12,363 bases of DNA from contig NZ_CASFWU010000083.1 of the NCBI RefSeq assembly GCF_949298305.1, forward strand, positions 1-12,363, read 5' to 3'. The position numbers were made by a program, and so were the translations under genes. Shown in pieces: positions 6,995 through 12,363 of the stretch (position 1 is the first letter of the stretch; each line of letters begins with the position of its first letter). The notes under the pieces were generated by a model. The model ran no database searches, was not told the origin of the DNA, and saw only the letters and a program-made list of their open reading frames with translations. Source of the DNA: an uncultured Bacteroides sp. Its GTDB lineage: Bacteria; Bacteroidota; Bacteroidia; Bacteroidales; Bacteroidaceae.

Positions 6995-8815
6995 TCACTC
7001 CGGCTGCTTGCCTTTCGGATTCCCGCTCAGGTCGTCCTTGGGCATGGCAGGCTCGTTGCCGTCGCGCATGGCCATGTAGTGGGGCGACATGATTTCCACG
7101 CCCTCGGCGTTGAAGCGGTCCTGGATGTTCTGGTGCAGGTCGGAGTAGATTTGCGCCAGCTTGTCGGCTTCCTTGATGTAGGCGTTCACCTGATAGACAG
7201 GATACCAGTCGCTCAGCGAGGTGGAGAGCACGAAGGGGCGAGGGTCGTCCACCACGCCCGGCGTGTTCAGGGCGGCCTCAATCAGCAGCTTGTTCACCAG
7301 CCGCCAGGGCACGTCGTAGCCGATGGTCACTTCGGAGTGGATGATGAGACCGTATTCGCGGGCCGACTGGCTGAAGTTGACCGTGTGCGAGGACATGACG
7401 AACGAGTTGGGGATGGTCACCACCTCGTTCTTCGGCGTACGGATACGGGTCACCAGCGGCGTCTTTTCCACCACATTTCCCGTGGTGTCGTTCAGCTTGA
7501 TGCGGTCGCCCAGCTTGAAGGGGCGCATGTAGGTGATGACCAGCCCCGCGATGATGTTTCCGATGACCGTGCTCGACCCGAGCGAGATGATGAGACCCAC
7601 AAACACCGAGATGCCCTGGAAGACACCCGTGTTGGAGCCGGGCAGATAGGGGTAAATCATGGCCACCATGAAGGCATAGAGCAGGAAACGGATGATGTGG
7701 TAGGTGGGCATGGCCCAGTCCGGATAGAAGCCGTTCAGCTTCAGCCGCTCGGACTGCACCTCGCCCGCCAGGTAGCGGAATAGGCGCACCAGGTACTTGA
7801 TGGCCAGACAGATGACGAAGATGGTGAAGAGATTGGGTATGTAGGCCAGGATGCCGTATAGGATGCTCTTCACGGGATTCCAGATGTAGAAGAAGAGCTG
7901 GTAGGCCAGGTTCTTGGTCTGCGGAAAGATGGAAAACAGCAGGGGTACCGTGAGCAGCAGCTGCAGCAGCATGAAGGCATAGCGCACCAGGTTGGCCAGG
8001 AACACCAGCAGGATGACCTGGCGGCGCGTGTCCAGCAGCTCATAGTCCTGGATGGAGAAGGGCTTGAGGCGCGTGTTGCGCAGCCTGACGATGCGCACCT
8101 TCACCTTGCGGAAGAGCCAGTTGGTGAGCTTGAACAGCAGGAACTGCCCCACCAGCACCAGCACGAAGTAGGCGATGCGCTTGCACAGCTGCAGGAAGCC
8201 GTGCTCCTCCTTCATCACCCGCAGCTTCTCCACGATGACCGTCCGCTTGGCGGCCGCCAGTTGGTCGCGTGTGCAGTTCTCCCACAGCCCGTCCTGGTCG
8301 GTGAAGGAGACGAGGACCTTGCCGCCGTACATCACGTCGGTGACGATGTCCGTGCTCTCCAGATAGACCGAGTCGGGGTGCAGGTTGAAACGCTTGCCCA
8401 GGGCGGTGATGTCGCGCGACACGTTCTCGGCCCGCTGCTGGGGGCTCAGACCGCCGCGCTTGGCGTAGAAGTGGAACAGCGTATCGTCCTCCACCACCAC
8501 AGGCACGCCCTGGGTGTGCTGGCGCAGGGAATCGATGCGCTGCTTCTGTCCGGCCAGCTTCACCGAGTCGGCAGCATAGGCGGCCAGCTTCATCTGTTCA
8601 ATCTCCATGCGCAGGTTGGCCTCGTTCAACCGGGCAGCGGACAGCTCCTCGCGCACAGTGGCCAGGCGGATGGAATCGGAATCGGCCGTGACGGCAACGG
8701 TGGCGGGCACCGTGTCCGCACCGAGCATGTCGAGCACCTTGTCCACCACCTGCGCCGACAGGCCGGCGGCAGGCAACCAGAGCAGACAAAGGCAGAAAAG
8801 ACGGATTTTTTTCAT
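6995..8815 (-). CDS. MscS-family mechanosensitive channel with periplasmic N-terminal domain
   Basis: This 606-residue protein is an inner-membrane channel that should open under hypo-osmotic stress to release solutes. It begins with a signal peptide (residues 1-21, ending LSAQ). A polar, likely coiled-coil periplasmic segment follows at about 45-100, then a soluble stretch to about 200. Hydrophobic segments lie near 206-235, 266-297, 305-345, 372-392 and 398-429. The last is the pore helix (GISVFVGLIISLGSSTVIGNIIAG), rich in small residues, and leads straight into the MscS beta domain RPFKLGDRIKL (431-441), GNVVEKTPLVTRIRTPKNEV and IPNSFVMSS (468-476). A cytoplasmic alpha/beta cage domain ends with GVEIMSPHYMAMRDGN near 572-587, followed by a polar tail. 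It is about twice the size of E. coli MscS and closer in layout to the larger MscK/YbdG-like members. It is transcribed divergently from the antiporter and convergently with the phosphatase. Confidence 0.88.
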   Translation of the reverse strand: MKKIRLFCLCLLWLPAAGLSAQVVDKVLDMLGADTVPATVAVTADSDSIRLATVREELSAARLNEANLRMEIEQMKLAAYAADSVKLAGQKQRIDSLRQHTQGVPVVVEDDTLFHFYAKRGGLSPQQRAENVSRDITALGKRFNLHPDSVYLESTDIVTDVMYGGKVLVSFTDQDGLWENCTRDQLAAAKRTVIVEKLRVMKEEHGFLQLCKRIAYFVLVLVGQFLLFKLTNWLFRKVKVRIVRLRNTRLKPFSIQDYELLDTRRQVILLVFLANLVRYAFMLLQLLLTVPLLFSIFPQTKNLAYQLFFYIWNPVKSILYGILAYIPNLFTIFVICLAIKYLVRLFRYLAGEVQSERLKLNGFYPDWAMPTYHIIRFLLYAFMVAMIYPYLPGSNTGVFQGISVFVGLIISLGSSTVIGNIIAGLVITYMRPFKLGDRIKLNDTTGNVVEKTPLVTRIRTPKNEVVTIPNSFVMSSHTVNFSQSAREYGLIIHSEVTIGYDVPWRLVNKLLIEAALNTPGVVDDPRPFVLSTSLSDWYPVYQVNAYIKEADKLAQIYSDLHQNIQDRFNAEGVEIMSPHYMAMRDGNEPAMPKDDLSGNPKGKQPE

Positions 8816-8849
8816 GTTTCTATCTGTTTATGTTTCTGTTTTGGGGCGT

Positions 8850-8857
8850 CAAACATA
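8850..8857 (-). promoter_or_regulatory. -7 promoter element for the MscS-like channel
   Basis: Read on the minus strand this is TATGTTTG, an exact TAnnTTTG match, giving a leader of about 30 nt to the start at 8815. The -33 position is poor: the nearest good box (CAAA on the plus strand at 8882-8885) is 24 bp away, beyond the usual 19-21 bp. Confidence 0.4.
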
Positions 8858-8922
8858 CGGAAAGTTTCTGACATGGCCATGCAAATACCTGCCGTTAACC
8901 ATCAAGCATTCGCCATTGGACG

Positions 8923-8953
8923 ATTGTCGCTCATCATTTATTCATTATCTTTG
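8923..8953 (+). promoter_or_regulatory. Bacteroides-type promoter for the Na+/Ca2+ antiporter
   Basis: ATTG at 8923-8926 (three of four bases of TTTG), a 19-bp spacer and TATCTTTG at 8946-8953 (exact) form a good promoter facing right. The predicted leader to the ATG at 8985 is about 27 nt. It stands back to back with the channel's promoter in the 169-bp divergent gap. Confidence 0.6.
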
Positions 8954-8984
8954 CGCCACTTACACTTTAACATCAACTCGACCT

Positions 8985-10007
8985 ATGGACATTCTATTCC
9001 TCATCGGAGGCCTCCTCCTCATCCTGCTGGGCGCCAACGGCCTGACAGACGGCGCTTCGGCCGTGGCCAAGCGCTTCCGCATCCCCGACATCGTCATCGG
9101 CCTGACCATCGTGGCCTTCGGCACCTCGGCGCCCGAGCTGGCTGTCAGCGTATCGTCCGCCCTGAAGGGCAGTGCCGACATTGCCGTGGGCAACGTTGTG
9201 GGCAGCAACATCTTCAACGCCCTGATGATAGTGGGCTGCACGGCCATGTTCGCCCCCATCGTGGTGCAGCGCAACACGCTGCTCAAGGAAATCCCGCTCT
9301 GCATCCTGGCCTCGCTGGTGCTGCTCGTAATGGGCAACGACGTGCTGCTGGACGGTGCGGCGGACAACGTGGTCAGCGTCACCGACGGCTTGGTGCTGCT
9401 CGGCTTCATGGCCATCTTCCTGAGCTATACGCTGGCCATCGCAAGGCCGACGGGCACCGCAGTCCTCACCCCCGGCCCCTCTCCCGAGGCGAGGGGAGAA
9501 GGAAACAGTCCGACAGTCGTTGTGGAAGACGGGACGGAAATCAGGGAGATGCCCCTGTGGCGGTCGGTGCTCTACATCGTGGGCGGACTGGCGGGCCTCA
9601 TCTGGGGCGGACAGCTGTTTGTGGACGGTGCCTGTGGCGTGGCACGCTCGCTGGGCGTCAGCGAGTCGGTCATCGGACTGACGCTGGTGGCCGGAGGCAC
9701 GTCGCTGCCCGAGCTGGCCACCAGCATCGTGGCCGCGCTGAAGAAGAACCCCGAGATAGCCATCGGCAACGTGGTGGGCAGCAACCTGTTCAACATCTTC
9801 TTCGTGCTGGGCTGCTCGGCCTCCATCACCCCCCTGCACCTGACGGGCATCGGCAACCTCGACCTGCTGGTGCTGGTCGGCTCCAGCGTCCTGCTGTGGA
9901 TATTCGGCGTGTTCTTCGGCCGCCGCACCATCACCCGCGTGGAGGGCGCCGTGCTCATGGCCTGCTACGTGGGCTATACGGCGTGGCTCATCGCCCAGGC
10001 CGGCTGA
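8985..10007 (+). CDS. Calcium/sodium antiporter, CaCA family (YrbG-like)
   Basis: This 340-residue inner-membrane exchanger moves Ca2+ against Na+ or K+. It shows the internal duplication of the CaCA superfamily: the alpha-1 repeat GLTIVAFGTSAPELAVS (39-55) with VGNVVGSNIFN (68-78), and the alpha-2 repeat GLTLVAGGTSLPELATS (231-247) with IGNVVGSNLFN (260-270). The conserved acidic residues are Glu51 and Glu243. Each half is a set of hydrophobic helices, joined by a cytoplasmic loop at about 153-190. That loop includes LTPGPSPEARGEGN, the translation of a palindromic repeat described separately. The frame is open well upstream of 8985, but those codons lie before the promoter and across the divergent channel gene. 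The ATG follows the promoter at the right distance and starts directly with the first helix, so it was chosen. Confidence 0.9.
   Translation: MDILFLIGGLLLILLGANGLTDGASAVAKRFRIPDIVIGLTIVAFGTSAPELAVSVSSALKGSADIAVGNVVGSNIFNALMIVGCTAMFAPIVVQRNTLLKEIPLCILASLVLLVMGNDVLLDGAADNVVSVTDGLVLLGFMAIFLSYTLAIARPTGTAVLTPGPSPEARGEGNSPTVVVEDGTEIREMPLWRSVLYIVGGLAGLIWGGQLFVDGACGVARSLGVSESVIGLTLVAGGTSLPELATSIVAALKKNPEIAIGNVVGSNLFNIFFVLGCSASITPLHLTGIGNLDLLVLVGSSVLLWIFGVFFGRRTITRVEGAVLMACYVGYTAWLIAQAG
9465..9502. repeat. Palindromic repeat inside the antiporter coding region
   Basis: A short stretch beginning CTCACCCCCGGCCCCTC contains a hairpin with CCCCTC at 9476-9481 pairing with GAGGGG at 9491-9496. It is read in frame as LTPGPSPEARGEG (residues 161-173) in the loop between the two halves of the antiporter. 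The DNA and peptide resemble the dispersed 'LTPGPSP-KGRGE' palindromes common in GC-rich bacterial genomes, as I remember them. The antiporter frame is preserved on both sides. Confidence 0.6.
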
Positions 10008-10052
10008 GAAAAGAATCATACAGGCGCACCTGCAAAGAAAGAGGAAAATGAT

Positions 10053-10060
10053 TAATTTTG
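10053..10060 (+). promoter_or_regulatory. -7 promoter element for the ECF sigma factor gene
   Basis: TAATTTTG matches TAnnTTTG exactly. The -33 position, 20 bp upstream, has only CCTG at 10029-10032 (half matching). The predicted leader to the ATG at 10100 is about 36 nt. Its last three bases, TTG, could be mistaken for a start codon of the sigma factor. Confidence 0.5.
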
Positions 10061-10099
10061 CTCACTATTAAAAATGTCGCATCCAAAACAGGTAAAACG

Positions 10100-10684
10100 A
10101 TGACACAAACCGAGGCCATCCTGATAGCAGAACTGAAGCGGGGCTCCAAAGAGGCCTTCGACCGGATTTACCGGCTCTATGCCGGCCGTCTGCTGGGCTA
10201 CTGCCTGCAATATGCCAAGTGCAGGGAGGATGCCGAGGAGATGGTGCAGGATGTATTTGTGTCTCTGTGGAAGCACCGGGAAAGCATCCGCCAGGAAGAG
10301 ACCCTGCGCTCGCTGCTGTTCACCATGTCCAGGCACCGCGTCATCAATGCCTGGCGCGCCACCCTCAACTCGCCCGTCTACGAGGACTACGTCAATTATC
10401 GGAACGAATATGTGGAGAACGAAGGGTGCCGACGGATGGAGTACGAAGAATACGTCAGGGTGGTAAAGGCTGCCATCGGCAGGCTGCCCTCCACGCAGCA
10501 GCAGGTCATCCGCCTCTCACGCTTCGGCCTGCTGTCCAACAAGGAGATAGCCGTCCGCCTCTCGCTGAGCGAACAGACGGTGAGGAACCAGCTCTCGATG
10601 GGGCTGAAGGCTTTGCGCGTGTGGCTCGAAGAGTCGTTGCCCGTGGCGGTGGTGATGATGATATTAAATATTGTGAACAAATGA
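10100..10684 (+). CDS. ECF sigma factor, FecI-like
   Basis: This 194-residue sigma-70 family factor redirects RNA polymerase to a few promoters. Region 2 spans about 10-85: LKRGSKEAFDRIYRLYAGRL, then CREDAEEMVQDVFVSLWKHR (the core-binding and -10 region) and TMSRHRVINAWR. Region 4 spans about 122-175: IGRLPSTQQQVIRLSRFGLL and the helix-turn-helix NKEIAVRLSLSEQTVRNQLS. A hydrophobic tail (LPVAVVMMILNIV, 180-192) closes the protein, as in many Bacteroidetes FecI-like factors. The upstream TTG at 10058 is rejected as a start because it lies inside the -7 element; the ATG at 10100 gives the normal family N-terminus. An anti-sigma gene begins 46 bp downstream, so the pair probably forms an operon controlling the TonB-dependent receptor at the right edge. 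Confidence 0.92.
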   Translation: MTQTEAILIAELKRGSKEAFDRIYRLYAGRLLGYCLQYAKCREDAEEMVQDVFVSLWKHRESIRQEETLRSLLFTMSRHRVINAWRATLNSPVYEDYVNYRNEYVENEGCRRMEYEEYVRVVKAAIGRLPSTQQQVIRLSRFGLLSNKEIAVRLSLSEQTVRNQLSMGLKALRVWLEESLPVAVVMMILNIVNK

Positions 10685-10730
10685 GGCGGAAATGGTATTT
10701 TGAAGCAAACGGATTGTCTATAATAATGAT

Positions 10731-11711
10731 ATGAACGGATTGGAGCAGAAATATAGAAACGACACGCTGACGCCCGACGAACTGGCGCGGCTGCGGCAGC
10801 AGGTGAACGCCATGAGTGACGACCGCCTGGAGGAGTCGTTGCGCGAAGCCTGGGATGCCGCCGAGGACTGCCCGGCGGACGAACCCGCCCTGGACGAGCT
10901 GAAGAAACGGATAGACAGGCTGGCCTTTCCGCCCGAGAGACGGCTCCGCCCTCTCTACCTCAAGCTGGCGGGAGTGGCAGCCGCCGTCCTGTTCCTGCTG
11001 ATGGCAGGCACTACGGCCTGGCTGTACAGAGAGAACAGACAACTGTCCGAGCAGGACTTCGTGTGCACCACGGGCAAGAACGAGCAGGTGACCCTGACCT
11101 TGCCGGACGGCACGACGGTGACGCTGAACTCCGAGTCGAAGCTGTCCTACAACCTGTCCCGCTACCGGGCGGACGAGCGTAGGGTGACCTTCGAGGGCGA
11201 GGGTTACTTCCAGGTGGCCAAGAACCCGTCCTGTCCGTTCACCGTTGATGCCAAGGGGCTGCAGGTAGCCGTCCTGGGTACGGCCTTCAATCTCCGTGCC
11301 CGCCCTCACGACGCCACGGCCGAACTGCTGCTGGAGGAAGGAAGCGTCCGCTTCGTATCCCTGAAGACCGGACAGAGCGTCGTCCTTTCGCCCCGCCAGA
11401 AGGCCATCCTCTACCGCGAACCCGGCACGCTGGCCGTGGACGGAGGCTCGGACGCAGTGGATGCCTCGACCTGGAAGCGGGGCGAACTGGTGTTCCGCAA
11501 CGTGCCGTTGGGCGAGGTGCTCCAGACGCTGGAAGAGGTGTACGGCATGACCTTTGTCATGGAAGCTGGCGGCGTGGCCTATCGCGAAGACCTGTTCACC
11601 GGCGTCCTGAGCCGGACGGACATCAACGAGGCGCTGGAGGTGATAGAGCGCTCATACCATCTGACCGCCACGCTGAAGGACGGTACCGTCAGGCTGTCGG
11701 CCTCCCGCTGA
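10731..11711 (+). CDS. FecR-family anti-sigma factor
   Basis: This 326-residue inner-membrane regulator is the partner of the ECF sigma factor just upstream. The N-terminal ~73 residues are cytoplasmic and would hold the sigma factor (MNGLEQKYRNDTLTPDELAR and so on). A single membrane helix lies at about 78-98 (LKLAGVAAAVLFLLMAGTTAW). The periplasmic FecR domain spans about 110-210, with TTGKNEQVTLTLPDGTTVTL, GEGYFQVAKNPSCPFTVD and VAVLGTAFNLRA. The C-terminal ~75 residues (FRNVPLGEVLQTLEEVYG through INEALEVIERSYHLTATL) form the DUF4974 domain, which resembles the STN fold and should contact the receptor's STN domain. In such systems substrate binding at the receptor triggers release or activation of the sigma factor. 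A strong hairpin follows 22 nt after the stop. Confidence 0.92.
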   Translation: MNGLEQKYRNDTLTPDELARLRQQVNAMSDDRLEESLREAWDAAEDCPADEPALDELKKRIDRLAFPPERRLRPLYLKLAGVAAAVLFLLMAGTTAWLYRENRQLSEQDFVCTTGKNEQVTLTLPDGTTVTLNSESKLSYNLSRYRADERRVTFEGEGYFQVAKNPSCPFTVDAKGLQVAVLGTAFNLRARPHDATAELLLEEGSVRFVSLKTGQSVVLSPRQKAILYREPGTLAVDGGSDAVDASTWKRGELVFRNVPLGEVLQTLEEVYGMTFVMEAGGVAYREDLFTGVLSRTDINEALEVIERSYHLTATLKDGTVRLSASR

Positions 11712-11733
11712 TTTTCCACTTATCTTGACAAGA

Positions 11734-11763
11734 CAGTCCATGGCCGGCCTCGGCCCAGGACTG
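11734..11763 (+). terminator. GC-rich hairpin after the FecR gene
   Basis: CAGTCC (11734-11739) pairs with GGACTG (11758-11763), and inside it GGCC (11742-11745) pairs with GGCC (11752-11755) across a 2x2 internal loop and a 6-nt terminal loop. It begins 22 nt after the FecR stop. No T tract follows, so it may be a 3'-end stabiliser or protein-dependent stop rather than a simple intrinsic terminator. Confidence 0.45.
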
Positions 11764-11769
11764 AGCCCC

Positions 11770-11835
11770 CCTCTCTATACGACGGAGGGTACCTCTCTAT
11801 ACGACTGAGGCTGCCTCTCTATACGGCTGAGAGGG
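11770..11835 (+). repeat. Three tandem 22-bp repeats
   Basis: Units start at 11770, 11792 and 11814, an exact 22-bp period. Each begins CCTCTCTATACG and continues ACGGAGG, ACTGAGG or GCTGAGAGG. Each unit starts with CCTC and ends with GAGG, so it can fold on itself; in the third copy CCTCTC (11814-11819) pairs with GAGAGG (11829-11834). GAGG of one unit can instead pair with CCTC of the next across a 3-nt gap. There are no spacers, so this is not CRISPR. Confidence 0.75.
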
Positions 11836-11974
11836 CTTCTTTGCAACTGCTTCATTATCTGTCGTTTACAGAGAAACCCCCTCATGGTTACAAATCCTTA
11901 CATTGAGGCTTGCGGGCAGGGCGGTGGCTGTATGTTCTTTAACATGTTTTTTTGTCGGTACAAAATCGTTTTCC

Positions 11975-11998
11975 GCTTGTCTTTACTTGCAGACAAGC
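11975..11998 (+). promoter_or_regulatory. Perfect 8-bp inverted repeat upstream of the receptor gene
   Basis: GCTTGTCT (11975-11982) and AGACAAGC (11991-11998) are perfect reverse complements separated by 8 nt, about 50 bp before the receptor ATG. It could be an operator for a dimeric regulator, part of the promoter region, or an RNA hairpin in the leader. The only -7-like match nearby is TAATTTTC at 12012-12019, which misses the final G, so the promoter may instead be read by the ECF sigma factor encoded upstream. Confidence 0.4.
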
Positions 11999-12047
11999 TT
12001 GTTGGACGTATTAATTTTCAAGAACAGTTAATCTTAACAGTAAAAAC

Positions 12048-12363
12048 ATGATCAATCGGACAAAGATACAAAAGCTGCTCTGCGTGGCGGTCTGCCTGTT
12101 CTGCATAGGCATTGCAAACGCCTTTGCCCAGGAGCAGAAAGTGACCGTGGAACTGAAGAATGCCACCCTGAGACAAGTATTCAAGTGTATTGAGAAACAG
12201 ACAACCTACCGGTTCTCGTATCGGAATTCGCTGATAGACGAACGGAATGACATCACCCTTTCCCACCGCAACGTGGGAGTGGCGGTAGTGCTCGAAGACG
12301 CCCTGAAGGGACGCGACCTGACCTACAGCATCGTTTCGCCCAAAAGCATCGTCATCAGCGACC
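12048..12363 (+). CDS. STN-domain TonB-dependent receptor (SusC/FecA-like), N-terminal part
   Basis: The first 105 codons of a gene that runs off the right edge. The product starts with MINRTKIQKLLCVAVCLFCI, a basic then hydrophobic signal peptide ending near AFAQ (residue 27). A secretin/TonB short N-terminal (STN) domain follows: VTVELKNATLRQVFKCIEKQ, FSYRNSLIDERNDITLSHRN, then VAVVLEDALKGRDLTYSIVS and KSIVISD. In regulated receptors this domain sits in the periplasm and signals to the FecR C-terminal domain. With an ECF sigma factor and FecR directly upstream, this is very likely the receptor that senses and imports the system's substrate, commonly a glycan when a SusD follows. The rest of the protein, and therefore the substrate class, is outside the window. 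The ATG is 9 nt after a small GTTAA/TTAAC palindrome. Confidence 0.82.
   Translation, partial: MINRTKIQKLLCVAVCLFCIGIANAFAQEQKVTVELKNATLRQVFKCIEKQTTYRFSYRNSLIDERNDITLSHRNVGVAVVLEDALKGRDLTYSIVSPKSIVISD

Larger units (their letters stand above)
11712..12047 (+). other. 336-bp regulatory gap between the FecR gene and the receptor gene
   Basis: No credible gene lies here. In order it holds a strong hairpin (11734-11763), three 22-bp tandem repeats (11770-11835), a small palindrome (ATGTT at 11932-11936 with AACAT at 11941-11945, followed by a T run), a hairpin (11975-11998), a weak -7-like TAATTTTC (12012-12019) and a GTTAA/TTAAC palindrome (12027-12038) just before the receptor ATG. The gap's length and density of structure suggest a separately controlled receptor promoter and a structured leader. 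Confidence 0.6.

Noticed and set aside
8201..10051. 616-codon plus-strand frame across the divergent gap
   Set aside because: It overlaps the MscS-like gene on the opposite strand and the antiporter in another frame, has His/Arg/Gly-rich content, and no recognisable domains.
10058..10060. TTG as start of the ECF sigma factor
   Set aside because: It forms the end of the TAATTTTG promoter element; the ATG at 10100 gives the normal family N-terminus.
11770..11835. CRISPR array
   Set aside because: The 22-bp units are directly adjacent with no unique spacers and no cas genes are present.
11734..12047. Invertible (phase-variable) promoter before the receptor, as known in Bacteroides
   Set aside because: The inverted repeats found are close hairpins with loops of 8 nt or less; no pair of repeats flanks a promoter-sized segment, and no invertase gene is in the window.

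Overview
The window looks like chromosomal DNA from a member of the Bacteroidales. The evidence is Bacteroides-type promoter elements (TAnnTTTG, several with a TTTG-like box 19-20 bp upstream) before most genes, AT-rich leaders without Shine-Dalgarno sequences, an ECF sigma/FecR pair leading into an STN-domain TonB-dependent receptor, and a THUMP-like methyltransferase of the PG1098 type. Most of the coding DNA is strongly GC-rich by eye. The first ~760 bases are strongly AT-rich and hold only a decayed gene, so a composition boundary lies just upstream of position 800. Species cannot be named from this evidence.

Layout. 1-808: AT-rich stretch with the 5'-truncated remnant of an RES-domain (NAD+ phosphorylase-like) protein. 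809-2860: a lipoprotein D-Ala-D-Ala dipeptidase of the VanX/M15D type, whose start codon sits almost on its own promoter, then a THUMP-like SAM-dependent methyltransferase. 2861-6847: a phosphate-scavenging module, with a 932-residue TonB-dependent receptor and a secreted acid phosphatase of the purple/tartrate-resistant type. Upstream of the receptor lies a ladder of 11-bp-phased TGTAAC-like repeats that looks like a multi-site OmpR/PhoB-family (PHO-box-like) operator. 6848-6994: a long inverted repeat between convergent genes. 6995-8815 (minus): a large MscS-family channel with a periplasmic N-terminal domain. 8985-10007 (plus): a Na+/Ca2+ antiporter whose cytoplasmic loop carries a palindromic repeat read through in frame. 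10100-12363: ECF sigma factor, FecR-type anti-sigma factor, and the N-terminus of an STN-domain TonB-dependent receptor that runs off the window. The 336-bp gap before that receptor holds a hairpin, three 22-bp tandem repeats and another hairpin.

How the genes work together. The receptor and phosphatase plausibly act as a unit: the phosphatase releases phosphate from organic esters outside the cytoplasm, and the receptor imports a phosphate-linked or otherwise scarce nutrient. The last three genes form a cell-surface signalling relay: ligand binding to the receptor is passed by its STN domain to FecR across the inner membrane, which controls the sigma factor that transcribes the receptor operon. 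The substrate is encoded beyond the right edge. The most interesting signals are regulatory: the 11-bp ladder, the 22-bp tandem repeats, the 9-bp-unit inverted repeat and the repeat embedded in the antiporter.
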